Assembly: GCA_005804885.1 (NCBI GenBank)
Contig: SYOX01000348.1
Location: 1-40,603 of the forward strand
Direction of reading: 5' to 3'
Length of the DNA stretch: 40,603 nt
Source: Pseudomonadota bacterium
GTDB lineage: Bacteria > Myxococcota_A > Bradymonadia > Bradymonadales > GCA-2716585
A program made the position numbers and the translations under genes. Position 1 is the stretch's first letter. Every line of letters begins with the position of its first letter. Below are positions 18,639 through 27,556 of the stretch, piece after piece. The notes beneath the pieces were generated by a model that was given only the letters and a program-made list of their open reading frames with translations, had not been told where the DNA came from and did no database searches.

Positions 18639-21600
18639 ATGACCGACGCTCAGGATCGCAACGCTGCCCTGCACTGGCCACCCCGCTCCGGCGACACGCT
18701 GGGGGACGGCCGCTACCTGCTGCTGGACAAGCTCGGCTCCGGCGGCCTCGGGGAGGTCTGGGCGGCGCTGGAGCAGGCCACCGAGCTCAACGTGGCGATC
18801 AAGCTCTTGAGCCCCGCCGCCGCGGCCGACGAGGATCACCTCGCGGCCTTCGAGCAGGAGGCCGCGGCGCTGGCCCGCCTCGATCACCCGGGGCTGGTGA
18901 GGCTCCTTGAGGGGGTCGACGCCGCGCCCGGCGGGCAGCGCTACTTCGTCATGGAGCTGCTCGACGGCCGCCCGATGCGGCTCGGCGGCAAGCCGCTCGA
19001 TGAGGTCCTCGGGCTCTTTGACAAGGCCCTGGAGGTCCTCTCCTTCCTGCACGCCCGCGACCTGGTCCACCTGGAGCTCAAGCCCGACAGCGTCCTGATG
19101 CTCCACCACGGCGGCTGGGAGAACGGGGGCTACCCGATCAAGCTGCTCGACTGCGGCATCGCGCACACCGGCGAGACGCTGGCCGCGCGCCTCAAGACCC
19201 GGCCTGTGTCGGAGGAGGCGGGGCGGCCGCGCGGCGCCGCGATCTACCTCAGCCCCGAGCAGGCCGCCGGCGATCACGCCGGCGTCGGCCCGGCCTCGGA
19301 CCTCTACGCCCTCGGGGTGATGCTCTACGAGGCCCTCACGGGGCAGGCCCCCTTCGAAGACGGCGACTACTGGACCACCGTCCACAGCCACCTCACGTTC
19401 GCCCCCGAGCCGCCCATCATGCCCGGCGTCCCCCCAGATCTGATGGTCCCCCTCGGAGAGCTGACCCTGGACCTGCTCCAGAAGCGCTACACCGACCGCA
19501 TCCAGACCGCCGCCGACGCCCGCCAGCGCCTCGCCCCCTTGCTCGGGCGCCTCCCCGCGCCGGCGCCGCTGACGCCCGCGCCCGAGCTGCGCTCGCCCTT
19601 GAGCGGCGGCGCCAGGATCGAGCTGCCGGCCTGGGGCGCCGAAGATCCCCGCGAGCGCGACTGGAGCGACTTCGGCCCCACGAGGGTCCAGAGCGCGCCG
19701 CTCTGGGCCACGGCCGCGCAGCCGCTGGCCGCCGATCCCGACGAGCCCTGGCCCCTGCGCTACGCCCGCGAGCTGCCCGTCATGGGCCGCGAGGTCGCGC
19801 AGACCACCCTCCAGGCCATGCTCGGCAGAGCCAGCGCCGGGCAGGCCGCCGGCGTCGTCCTGACCGGCCCGCACGGCTCCGGCAAGGCGGAGCTGGCCCG
19901 ATGGCTGCTCCAGCTCGCCCACGAGCGCGCCCTGGCCCGCACCCTCACCCTCGACCTCGACGCCCGCGGCGACCTCGTGGCCGCCTTCCGGCAGGCCCTC
20001 TACCGACACCTGCGCCGGCCACGGCAGCAGCGCGACGCCCTCCGAGCCCGCGTCGACGAGGTGCTCGGCTTTGACCGCGACGAGATCGCCGACCGCGTCG
20101 TCCAGTTCATCTACGATCCCGGCGCAAACACCCCCTACAGCGTCCGCCCGAGCGGCTGGCGAGGCCTCTGGACGAGGGTGCTGCGCCAGATCCACGCCAG
20201 GCCTGTCCCCAGGCCCCTGCTGATCTGGATCGACGGCGGCGACGCCAGGACCTGGAACAACGCCGCCAGCTGGGCCGCCGAGCTGCTCCAGATGTCCGAA
20301 GCCGAGGGCGTCCCCCTGCTCTTCATCTGGTCCCCGCGCAGCGCCACCATCGTCCCCGAGGCCTTCAACGCCCTGCTGGCCGACAGCCACGTCACCCAGA
20401 TCGACCTCGGGCCGCTGGACAGGGCGCCCCTCAGGGCCCTGGTCAGCCGCCTGGAGCCCAGGCTCGACCCGACGCTCGCCGACACGCTCGTCGATCGATG
20501 CCAGGGCAACCCCTCCCTCCTCACCGAGACCCTGCGCGCCTGGAGAGAGTCCGACACCCTCCAGAGCGGCCCCGACGGCGAGGTGACCGTCGACGCGCAG
20601 ACCCTGTGGACCATCTCCAGCGACGTCAGCGGCGCCGTCCTTCAGCGGCTCGCCGGCTTCCTGGGCCGCAGCCGCGACGCCCACGCGCTCGAGCAGGCCC
20701 TCAAACGCCTCGCGCTGCTCGGCCCGGCCTTCACCCGCCGCCAGGCGATCTGGTGCGTCGACGGGACCGACACCCACCCCGACGCCCTGCTGCTGCAGCG
20801 GTGGATCAAGCCGCGCCCGCTGGGCCACGCCCCCCACTTCGCCTTCTGCGACGAGTCGCTGCGGCTCGACATCCTCCAGAACGCCCGCGAGCGCGGCGAG
20901 CTGCCGGCCCTCATCCCCTCCTGCGTCGAGATCCTGCTGCGCGGCGCCCTCGACGCACAGGTCCTGGGCGACTGGGAGACGGCGCGCCACAACCTCGGCG
21001 TCGCCCTCGACCTGCTCGAAGCCCTGCCCGCGCCCGGCCGCGAGGCCCTCCAGCTCCTGGCCCTGGACGCCCTGGCCCGCGTCGGCCACCGCCAGCAGGA
21101 CCCCGAGATCACCGGCGCCTTCGCCCGCGCCCTGACCCTCCTGGCCGACGACCTCGACGACCCCGCGCCGGCGCTGGCCGCCGCCGGGCTCTGGGAGGCC
21201 ATGACCGCCACCCTCACGGGCGAGACCGACAAGGCCATCACCCTGCTCGCCAAGGTCATCGACGCCCCCAACGCGCCCTTGAGCGTCGCCATGGCGCTGC
21301 ACGCCCTGAGCGGGCTGGCCTTGCAGCGCCAGGAGCTTGATCGCGCCGAGGCCACCCTCCAGAAGGCCCGCAACGCCCTCAAGGAGGTCGCCGAAGGCCG
21401 CCCCAGCGGCTACGTCCAGCGCCTCATGGACCTCGCGCAGGCCGACTCGGCCCTCAAGCTGGCCGCCTTCTACGACCTGCGCCAGAACGCCGCCCTGGCC
21501 ACTCGCCTGCTCAACCGCGCCCTGAAGATCTTCCAGATCGAGGGCGATCTCCACGGCGAGGCGGTGGCCTATGGGCAGCTGACGCGGTCGCTGCGGCAAC

Positions 21601-22289
21601 ACCTGGAGCGCCAGGGGAAACCCGCCGAGGCCGACGTCGAGCGGCTCAAGCGCTACTGGGACAGGCTCCAGGCGCTCATGAGCGGCCTCGATGACCCCAA
21701 GGGCCACGCGACGGTCACCTGGGAGGCGGCCTCGATCGCGGAGCTGTCCCAGGACTGGGCCGCCGCGCAGCAGAGCTGGCGCACCGCCTCGATGCTCTTC
21801 GAAACCGCCGGCAACCCCGTCGGCGCGGCCATGGCCACCAGCCACCTCGGCAAGATATCCACCCAGATCGGCGACCTGCGCGGCGCCCTGGGGCACTTCG
21901 CCCGCTTTCGCGCCATGGCCCTGGCCCTGGGCAACCCCCACCTCGAGGGCCAGGCGCTGATGAACATGGCCTTCACAGCCCTGAGCCTCGGCGAGCGCTC
22001 CAAGGCCGCCGCCTGCTTCGACGACGCCCTCAAGGCCCTCGGCCACGACGTCGCCCCCGCCGACAAGATCGCGGCGACCCTCGGCCGCGCCGAGCTGGCC
22101 AGCCTCGACGGCGAGCTGCCCAGGACGATCGAGCTCCTCAAGGAGGCCATCAACGCCCTCGCCGGCCAACCCCTGCGCCCACCCCACGCCCGCGCCAGCC
22201 TGGAGCGCGTCAAGGACTACCTGCGCGACTCCCCCTCCTTGCTGGCCCGCGCCGCGCGCAAGCTCTGCGCCGATCTCCTCGAAGCGTGA
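18639..22289 (+). CDS. Ser/Thr kinase-like / ATPase / TPR signalling protein with altered catalytic motifs
   Basis: The 1216-residue protein has an N-terminal Hanks-type kinase domain (LGSGGLGEVW, Lys55 in VAIK, ICxR replaced by HLELKPDS at 144-151, D171 in LLDCG, YLSPEQAAG, SDLYALGVMLYEALTG), an AAA/NACHT-like ATPase (GPHGSGKAE around Lys416, LLIWIDGGD around Asp532) and about 500 C-terminal residues of TPR-like helices. This kinase-ATPase-TPR layout is known from Myxococcota signalling proteins. The HRDLKPxN catalytic loop has Glu for Asp and Ser for Asn, DFG is DCG, and Walker A ends GKA rather than GKS/T. Catalysis may therefore be weak or lost. ATG 18639 lies 13 bases after GGAG; GTG 18591 is possible. 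Divergent from the CotH-like gene. Confidence 0.88.
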   Translation: MTDAQDRNAALHWPPRSGDTLGDGRYLLLDKLGSGGLGEVWAALEQATELNVAIKLLSPAAAADEDHLAAFEQEAAALARLDHPGLVRLLEGVDAAPGGQRYFVMELLDGRPMRLGGKPLDEVLGLFDKALEVLSFLHARDLVHLELKPDSVLMLHHGGWENGGYPIKLLDCGIAHTGETLAARLKTRPVSEEAGRPRGAAIYLSPEQAAGDHAGVGPASDLYALGVMLYEALTGQAPFEDGDYWTTVHSHLTFAPEPPIMPGVPPDLMVPLGELTLDLLQKRYTDRIQTAADARQRLAPLLGRLPAPAPLTPAPELRSPLSGGARIELPAWGAEDPRERDWSDFGPTRVQSAPLWATAAQPLAADPDEPWPLRYARELPVMGREVAQTTLQAMLGRASAGQAAGVVLTGPHGSGKAELARWLLQLAHERALARTLTLDLDARGDLVAAFRQALYRHLRRPRQQRDALRARVDEVLGFDRDEIADRVVQFIYDPGANTPYSVRPSGWRGLWTRVLRQIHARPVPRPLLIWIDGGDARTWNNAASWAAELLQMSEAEGVPLLFIWSPRSATIVPEAFNALLADSHVTQIDLGPLDRAPLRALVSRLEPRLDPTLADTLVDRCQGNPSLLTETLRAWRESDTLQSGPDGEVTVDAQTLWTISSDVSGAVLQRLAGFLGRSRDAHALEQALKRLALLGPAFTRRQAIWCVDGTDTHPDALLLQRWIKPRPLGHAPHFAFCDESLRLDILQNARERGELPALIPSCVEILLRGALDAQVLGDWETARHNLGVALDLLEALPAPGREALQLLALDALARVGHRQQDPEITGAFARALTLLADDLDDPAPALAAAGLWEAMTATLTGETDKAITLLAKVIDAPNAPLSVAMALHALSGLALQRQELDRAEATLQKARNALKEVAEGRPSGYVQRLMDLAQADSALKLAAFYDLRQNAALATRLLNRALKIFQIEGDLHGEAVAYGQLTRSLRQHLERQGKPAEADVERLKRYWDRLQALMSGLDDPKGHATVTWEAASIAELSQDWAAAQQSWRTASMLFETAGNPVGAAMATSHLGKISTQIGDLRGALGHFARFRAMALALGNPHLEGQALMNMAFTALSLGERSKAAACFDDALKALGHDVAPADKIAATLGRAELASLDGELPRTIELLKEAINALAGQPLRPPHARASLERVKDYLRDSPSLLARAARKLCADLLEA

Positions 22290-22329
22290 GCCCGACCTCA
22301 AGCCGTCGGCCATCAGGGTGAACCCGACC

Positions 22330-22719
22330 TCAGGCCGGCGGCGCGCAGTCCATCCCCGGATCGACGATCTGCGCCCTGAGCGAGGCCGTGTGCTCGATCC
22401 ACCGCGCCTTGACCGCCTCCGGCATCCCGTGGGCCTCCAGCGCCTCCTTGAGGATCTGGAGCCGGCGGTCGAAGTGCCCCGACAGGATGTGGTGCGGGCC
22501 GTGCGCGGCCCTCAAGGGCCTGCCGGTGTATTCGATCTCCCGATCCCCCAGCATCACGGCGGCGAACTCGGCCTCCCGCTGGATCAAGCGCTCACGATCC
22601 ACCCCGACGAAGAGGTAGCCGATCATCACGTCCTCGAAGACCTCCTTGTAGAAATCAGCCACCACGGCCTTGATCCCCTCAAAGCCGCCCGCCTGCGCGC
22701 AAAGATCCCCCTCGCTCAT
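22330..22719 (-). CDS. Truncated (2/2) hemoglobin
   Basis: The 129-residue cytoplasmic protein fits bacterial truncated globins in size and pattern: ADFYKEVFEDVMIGYLFVGVD (B/C region with aromatic residues), QREAEFAAVMLGD, YTGRPLRAAHGPHHILSGHF (the E/F region; the His of AAHGPHH or its neighbour is the likely proximal haem ligand) and LQILKEALEAHGMPEAVKARW. Such globins bind O2 or NO and may detoxify or deliver oxygen. The ATG overlaps the stop of the upstream FAD oxidoreductase as ATGA, so the two should be translated together, perhaps with the globin serving that flavoenzyme. Assignment to group I or II is not secure. Confidence 0.85.
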   Translation of the reverse strand: MSEGDLCAQAGGFEGIKAVVADFYKEVFEDVMIGYLFVGVDRERLIQREAEFAAVMLGDREIEYTGRPLRAAHGPHHILSGHFDRRLQILKEALEAHGMPEAVKARWIEHTASLRAQIVDPGMDCAPPA

Positions 22720-23987
22720 GTCGCCTCTCGATCCAGCGTGTTGAACATTCGGGCCAGGGCCCGGCTCTCCAGGATGTTGTCCTCGATCGAGCAGTAGGTC
22801 CAGCCCCCATAGCGCCCCACCGAGTAGACCCCCCTGGCCTGCAGGAGCCCCTTGTAATGCGCCACCGCCTCCTGCGAACGCCGCGTGATGTGCACGTAGG
22901 CCGGATCCAGGACGACGTGGTGCCAGGACACGAGCCGATGCCCGGCGACGATCCCGGCCAACGCCAGATCCTCCAGCACGCGCGCGCGCAGCGCCTCGAC
23001 CTCCACCGCCTCGCCCGTGCGCAGGCCGACCTCCACGTAGAGGCTCATCCGATCCCCGCCGAGGATGTTGTCGTAGAAGCCCACGCGGTAGAAGACGAAC
23101 TCGCACTCCGGGAAGTAGGCCCAGTGGACCCCCTCGACCCCCTTGGCGTCAAAGCCCAGGTTGAAGACCGCCACCTTGTTCGAGGTGAAGATGCCCGGAT
23201 CGTGCGCCAGCCCGCTCATGGCCAGCAGCCGGTCAAAGGGCGCCGACGAGATCAGCACTTCGAAGCCGATCTCCCGACCAAGGCTCGTCCGCGCCACCTT
23301 GCGCCGCAGATCGATGCCCTCGACCCCCTCCCCGAGCGCGATGGCCGACGCGTCAACCCCCGCAGCCAGCGCCTCGATGTAGCGGATCGCGCCCCCCTTT
23401 GGGTAGGTGAAGGTGTCGTTGTAGGAGGTGTTGTCGGGGTGCTTGAAGTTGCGGATGATCGCGTCCTCGTCCGCGTGAGGGAAGAAGCGCCCCATCGCGT
23501 CCGCGTCCAGATCGTCCAGATCGCAGGCGTAGAGCTTCTCGTTGTAGGGCACCAGGAAGCGCGCCGCGATCCCGCGCCCGAAGCGCTCGACCAGCATCTG
23601 GCCAAAGCTCGCCGCCGTCCCCTGGCCGCGCGGCCTGAAGCGCAGCTCATAGAGGCAGTCGATGAAGTCCTCGCGCGGCAGCTGGTGGATGTTCTTCTGA
23701 AAGGGGAAGTCCACCCACTGACCCTTGAACCAGATCCGAGCGTCCTTGACCACACGGCTGACCTCGCCCGGCGCCATGCGACCGACCAGCCAGGACTCGA
23801 TCTCCGGGTCCCGGAAGTGGAAGAAGTGCCCCGAGTAGTCCCAGACGAAGCCGTCCTGCGCCACCGTCTTGCAGTAGCCGCCCAGCTCCCCGTCCCGCTC
23901 CAGGATCAGCACCTCATCGCTGTCGATGAAGTTGGCCAGGGACAGGCCGCTGACGCCCCCCCCGACGATCAGGTATCGAGTCTCCAC
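22716..23987 (-). CDS. FAD-dependent oxidoreductase (UDP-galactopyranose mutase / protoporphyrinogen oxidase-like)
   Basis: The 423-residue protein opens with a dinucleotide-binding fold, YLIVGGGVSGLSLANFI (GxGxxG) and LILERDGELGGYCKTV, followed by DYSGHFFHF, as in amine-oxidase and UDP-galactopyranose-mutase relatives. WVDFPFQKNIHQLP, FLVPYNEKLYA and the C-terminal GRYGGWTYCSIEDNI are also of this type; the last closes the FAD site. Mutases of this fold act on nucleotide sugars for surface polysaccharide, whereas oxidases use O2; the sequence alone does not decide. No nucleotide-sugar or glycosyltransferase genes lie nearby. The coupled globin downstream argues mildly for an oxygen-linked role. 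The gene begins METRYLIVGG, immediately at the fold. Confidence 0.8.
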   Translation of the reverse strand: METRYLIVGGGVSGLSLANFIDSDEVLILERDGELGGYCKTVAQDGFVWDYSGHFFHFRDPEIESWLVGRMAPGEVSRVVKDARIWFKGQWVDFPFQKNIHQLPREDFIDCLYELRFRPRGQGTAASFGQMLVERFGRGIAARFLVPYNEKLYACDLDDLDADAMGRFFPHADEDAIIRNFKHPDNTSYNDTFTYPKGGAIRYIEALAAGVDASAIALGEGVEGIDLRRKVARTSLGREIGFEVLISSAPFDRLLAMSGLAHDPGIFTSNKVAVFNLGFDAKGVEGVHWAYFPECEFVFYRVGFYDNILGGDRMSLYVEVGLRTGEAVEVEALRARVLEDLALAGIVAGHRLVSWHHVVLDPAYVHITRRSQEAVAHYKGLLQARGVYSVGRYGGWTYCSIEDNILESRALARMFNTLDREAT

Positions 23988-24020
23988 GCGCTCCGCCCGC
24001 CTTCAATCTCCATCCGTAAA

Positions 24021-24058
24021 ATCGATGGACTGTGCACAGAACCACTCATTGTATCGAT
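24021..24058. promoter_or_regulatory. Palindromic, AT-richer region upstream of the oxidoreductase-globin pair
   Basis: A perfect 10-bp palindrome CTGTGCACAG (24030-24039) is bracketed by two ATCGAT sites (24021-24026 and 24053-24058). This is an AT-rich island in the 229-bp divergent gap before the 23987 start, so an operator or promoter is plausible. On the other side TTGACA at 24160-24165 could serve the 24217 gene, but I see no good -10. Confidence 0.35.
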
Positions 24059-24216
24059 AACACCGCCCGCGCCTCGGAGCGCAGCCCGCGCCGCGTGGAA
24101 GCATCGCCCATCAGCGGCCCCGCATCAACCCGTCGAGCCCGGCTCGGCGACGATGGGCATTGACAAGCGGGGTCGTCGAGTGTTCCAAGGGGCACTGAGG
24201 CGCTCGGAGGGAGCCG

Positions 24217-24639
24217 ATGGACCCACAGACCCAGCAAAGATTGTCGGCTTGCGTCGAGGCGCTTCGGCCCATCCAGGAGGCCATGGGCGCTGGAGAGGTG
24301 GAGTGGGCGCACGCCCTGACGGTCACCACGCTGGTGGACCTGCGCGCCATCCACAAGCGCGTGTGCTGGCCCTCCGAGGCCATCAGGGCCGGCCTGATCG
24401 CGGGCCTGACCACCAAGGGCGAGCGCCCCATCCGAGGCCGCCTCGGCAACGCGCTCATCGGCGCAAGCATGGGCTGGCTCATGGGCCAGATCCAGAACCA
24501 CGCCATCCTCGACGACATCGAGCGCCTCATCAAGGCCCTCACCGAGACCAGGCTGCTCCTTGAGCAGCACATCCGATCCCGACAGGCGCTCCCGGCGCCG
24601 ACCCCTGGACTTCAGACACAAGGAGAGGCAGATGGCTGA
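24217..24639 (+). CDS. Small hypothetical protein, coupled to the next gene
   Basis: The 140-residue product has no recognised domain. It is mostly helical, with an Ala/Leu-rich N-terminal half (CVEALRPIQEAMGAGEVEWA, LTVTTLVDLRAIHKRVCW), a glycine-rich stretch that might touch a membrane (LGNALIGASMGWLMGQI) and a C-terminal helix of coiled-coil character (IERLIKALTETRLLLEQHI). The ATG follows CGGAGGGAG. Its last 8 bases overlap the start of the next gene, so the two products are probably made together. Divergent from the oxidoreductase-globin pair. Confidence 0.65.
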   Translation: MDPQTQQRLSACVEALRPIQEAMGAGEVEWAHALTVTTLVDLRAIHKRVCWPSEAIRAGLIAGLTTKGERPIRGRLGNALIGASMGWLMGQIQNHAILDDIERLIKALTETRLLLEQHIRSRQALPAPTPGLQTQGEADG

Positions 24640-24925
24640 GACGATCGAAGAGTTGACCATTCAGTGGGAAGAGCCCGACGGCACCATCACGGTCAAGGAG
24701 CTCCAGAAGGAGATCCTCACCAAGGGCTCCTGGACCACGATCATGTACCTGTACCAGGATCTCGACCGCAAGAAGAACGAGTTCGGCGAGCCCAAGGTCC
24801 GCATCCAGCGCTACCGCAAGCGCGACGGCCAGTTCCTGCCCCAGAGCAAGTTCAACATCACCAACGGCAAGCAGGCCCACCAGATGGCCGACATCCTCCA
24901 GCGCTGGTACAAGGCGGAGGGCTGA
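24632..24925 (+). CDS. Small conserved hypothetical protein
   Basis: The 97-residue basic protein begins MAETIEELTIQWEEPDGTIT and contains VKELQKEILTKGSWTTIMYL, RIQRYRKRDGQFLPQSKFNI and a C-terminal helix QMADILQRWY. Strand-rich halves with repeated KVRIQRY/KRDG patterns resemble small proteins I recall as conserved but unnamed in other proteobacteria; I cannot name the family. No signal peptide. The ATG is preceded by AAGGAGAGG, a strong site, and overlaps the end of the upstream gene (ATGGCTGA). The next gene starts 43 bp later behind its own GGAGGGG, so a three-gene transcript is possible. Confidence 0.75.
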   Translation: MAETIEELTIQWEEPDGTITVKELQKEILTKGSWTTIMYLYQDLDRKKNEFGEPKVRIQRYRKRDGQFLPQSKFNITNGKQAHQMADILQRWYKAEG

Positions 24926-24968
24926 CCGCCCCGGACCCGGACAACGCCGACTGAGCGCAGGAGGGGCC

Positions 24969-27536
24969 ATGCCCACCGAGGGGATCTCTTCATCAACGCG
25001 CGCCGCCGGGCTCGCGGCGACGGCGATCATCGCGGCCATGGCCGCCTGCACCGGGGCCGACGAGCGCCCCGATCCGACCCCCGCCCAGCGGCGACAGGCC
25101 AGCCTCCTGGCCGCCCCTGAGGTCGGCCAGACCCCCGTCAGAGCCTCCGTCCCCGGCGCCCTCGTCCCCGGCCCGCTGGCCATGGCCGAGGGCCAGGACC
25201 TCGTCCTCATCGGCGAGCTCGGCAAGTACATCTTCGAGCGCAACGCCGACCGCGACCGCCAGGATCCGCCCCGACCCGGCGCCCCCATCCTCCCCGGCGC
25301 GCTCGTCGACGCCCAGGGCACCGGCGGCGGCCTCGACGGCCTCCTCTCCCTGACCCCCGGCCTCCAGGTCGACGATGGCCCCTTCGAACCCGCCGCCGCC
25401 GACGAGGTCGGCGCCGACAAGCGCACCGGCGGCGCGCTCGTCGCCGTCGCCGCGCTCGGCGGCCCAGACCGCCGCCTCTCCCTGACCACCCGCGTCGTCC
25501 TCGGCAACGGCCAGCCTCACCTCACCCTCACCACCGAGATCCTCAACGAGAGCCAGGTGACCCTCCGCGTCCGCCCAGGCGACCGCCTGCGCTTCGGCAC
25601 CGGCGGCGTCTTCGTCGGCGACGAGGGCCTGCGCGACCGCGAGGGAGAGCTGCGCGCCGACTGGCTCGGCCACGAGCGCTCACCCCAGGCCTACGGCTAC
25701 ACCCTCGACGGCCAGCGGGCCTTCACCGCCAGGATGCACGCCTCCGAGCGCGGCGACCGACGACCCGTCATCGCCACCGACGCCCTCGACGAACCCACCA
25801 CCCTCGCCCCAGGCCAGCGCCTGCGCTTCGTCCGCCGCTTCCTGGCCTCCGGCGACGGCATGCCCGGCGTCCTGTCCTGGCTCGCCGCCATGCGCGGCCT
25901 CCCCCTGGGCCGCGTCGAGGGCCGCATCGCCTCCGACGTCTCCAGCGCCGAGGAGTTCACCCTCGCCCTCTCCAACCAGGGCAACTTCCTCGGCCACCTG
26001 CCCGTACGCACCGGCCTCGGCATCGACGTCACCCTCCCACCCGGCGCCTACCAGATCACCCCCTCCGGACCCTGGGGCCTGCGCGCCACCCCTCAGAACC
26101 TCACCGTCGCCGCCGACCAGACCTCGCAGCTCAACATCCCCTTCGAAGACCTCGGCGACGTCAAGATCCAGATCCTCGACAAGCTCACCGGCGGCCCGCT
26201 CCCCGCCTCGATCGTCGTCACCCGCAAGGACGGCTCGCCCGTCTCCCTCGGCGCTGGCCGCCGCGCCGACATGGCCGGCCCCATCATGCACCTGCCCGAA
26301 GGCGCCGGCCTCCTGCGGCTCCCCGCCGGACAATGGCGACTCCTGGCCACGCGCGGCCCCGAATACACCATCCAGACCGCCGAGATCGTCGTCCGCCCCG
26401 GCGAGCGCGAGCCCGCATCCTTCACCGCGACGCTGGAGCGCGTCGTCTCCACACCCGGCTGGATCATCGCACAGCCCCGCGTCTACACCGCCCAGGGCCC
26501 ACTCGGCGCCGCCCCCCCCGAGGAGGTCGTCAAGGCCCTCGTCTGCGCCGGCGTCGAGCTGGCCTCCCCCGCCGACCCCTGGTCCCCCGACGTCCTCGCC
26601 CTCGCCCTCCAGCGCACCGGCCTGACCGGCTTCCTCGCCACCCTCCCCGCCCTGGAGGCCGACCCCCTCGACCCACGCGCCGGCATCTTCTCCACCCTCC
26701 CCGCCGACATCACCGGCAGCTTCGCCTTCGACCGCGGCGCCGACCCCGCCTCACTCATCGTCGCCATGCGCGCCTCAGCCTCCGCCAGCCCCTTCGTCAC
26801 CGCCGTCTGGCCAAGATCCCCCAGCAAATCCGGCTACTTCGACCGCTACGGCCTCGACCGCGCCACCGGCACCTACGCGCTCCCCCAGGCCACCGACAAC
26901 TTCGACGGCGTCGAGATCTACCCCGGCGAGCTCTTCTCCATGAAGCCCAGCAACGCCCGCGCCTGGTTCGACCAGTTCGCCGCCGACTGGGCCTCCTTCG
27001 TCCAACTCGGCCTCCGCTACACCGCCACCGGCGCCTCCGGCAGCGCGCGCCTCGGCCACCAGCCCGTCGGCCTGCCCTTCACCTACATCCAGGTCGGACC
27101 CGGCAACGACCGCACCGACGCCGACCCCTCTCCCGCCGTCAACGCCCTGCGCGAGAACAAGGCCGTCGTCTCCACCGGACCCCTCCTCACCCTCGACATC
27201 GACGGCCTCGGACCCGGCACCCTCATCACACCACGCCGCAAGCGACCCCTCAAGGTCCGCGTCGACCTCGTCGCCGCCTCCTGGATGGAAGTCTCCACCC
27301 TCGTCCTCTACCAGGGCGACAAGCCCCTCCAGCAATGGACCATCCCCCCCTCCAGCGACCCCGTCACCCGCTTCTCCGCCACCCTCGACATCAACCCCGA
27401 AAAGGACACCTGGCTCCACGCCCGCGCCTTCGGCGACAAACCCCTCCCCACCGCCCCACACCTCCAGATCCCACCCTTCGCCCTCACCAACCCCATCTGG
27501 ATCGACGCCGACCGCTCCCGCACCTGGCAACCCTGA
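24969..27536 (+). CDS. Large lipoprotein resembling CehA/McbA-type PHP metallohydrolases but lacking metal ligands
   Basis: The 855-residue protein has a lipobox (AAMAAC near residue 27) and AGGAGGGG before its ATG. Residues about 60-470 look like beta-sandwich domains. The last 370 residues follow the layout of CehA/McbA-family hydrolases: a start-of-fold segment near PRVYTAQGPLGAAPPEEVVK, GVEL, NFDGVEIYPG, NARAWFDQF, LGLRYTATGASGSARLGH, FTYIQVG and PAVNALRENKAVVSTGPLL. Family members carry DLHxH, TDHN and GNSDSH metal motifs; here the matching places read YTAQGP, SPADPW and GASGSA, without the His/Asp ligands. A non-catalytic descendant is the most likely reading; the family link itself is by eye and tentative. 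Confidence 0.7.
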   Translation: MPTEGISSSTRAAGLAATAIIAAMAACTGADERPDPTPAQRRQASLLAAPEVGQTPVRASVPGALVPGPLAMAEGQDLVLIGELGKYIFERNADRDRQDPPRPGAPILPGALVDAQGTGGGLDGLLSLTPGLQVDDGPFEPAAADEVGADKRTGGALVAVAALGGPDRRLSLTTRVVLGNGQPHLTLTTEILNESQVTLRVRPGDRLRFGTGGVFVGDEGLRDREGELRADWLGHERSPQAYGYTLDGQRAFTARMHASERGDRRPVIATDALDEPTTLAPGQRLRFVRRFLASGDGMPGVLSWLAAMRGLPLGRVEGRIASDVSSAEEFTLALSNQGNFLGHLPVRTGLGIDVTLPPGAYQITPSGPWGLRATPQNLTVAADQTSQLNIPFEDLGDVKIQILDKLTGGPLPASIVVTRKDGSPVSLGAGRRADMAGPIMHLPEGAGLLRLPAGQWRLLATRGPEYTIQTAEIVVRPGEREPASFTATLERVVSTPGWIIAQPRVYTAQGPLGAAPPEEVVKALVCAGVELASPADPWSPDVLALALQRTGLTGFLATLPALEADPLDPRAGIFSTLPADITGSFAFDRGADPASLIVAMRASASASPFVTAVWPRSPSKSGYFDRYGLDRATGTYALPQATDNFDGVEIYPGELFSMKPSNARAWFDQFAADWASFVQLGLRYTATGASGSARLGHQPVGLPFTYIQVGPGNDRTDADPSPAVNALRENKAVVSTGPLLTLDIDGLGPGTLITPRRKRPLKVRVDLVAASWMEVSTLVLYQGDKPLQQWTIPPSSDPVTRFSATLDINPEKDTWLHARAFGDKPLPTAPHLQIPPFALTNPIWIDADRSRTWQP

Positions 27537-27537
27537 C

Positions 27538-27553
27538 CCTCGCGTCCGCGAGG
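27538..27553. terminator. Bidirectional hairpin between convergent genes
   Basis: CCTCGCG TC CGCGAGG is a 7-bp inverted repeat occupying nearly the whole 20-bp gap between the lipoprotein (plus) and the hydroquinone reductase (minus). There is no T tract. Confidence 0.5.
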
Positions 27554-27556
27554 CCC

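Noticed and set aside
15712..18642. 976-codon plus-strand frame opposite the CotH-like gene
   Set aside because: Arg/Pro/His-rich antisense shadow; the minus-strand gene has a signal peptide, domains and promoter.
18366..22313. 1315-codon open frame on the minus strand opposite the kinase gene
   Set aside because: A shadow of a high-GC gene: Gly/Ala/Glu-rich composition, no domains, and the plus strand encodes a clear kinase-ATPase-TPR protein.
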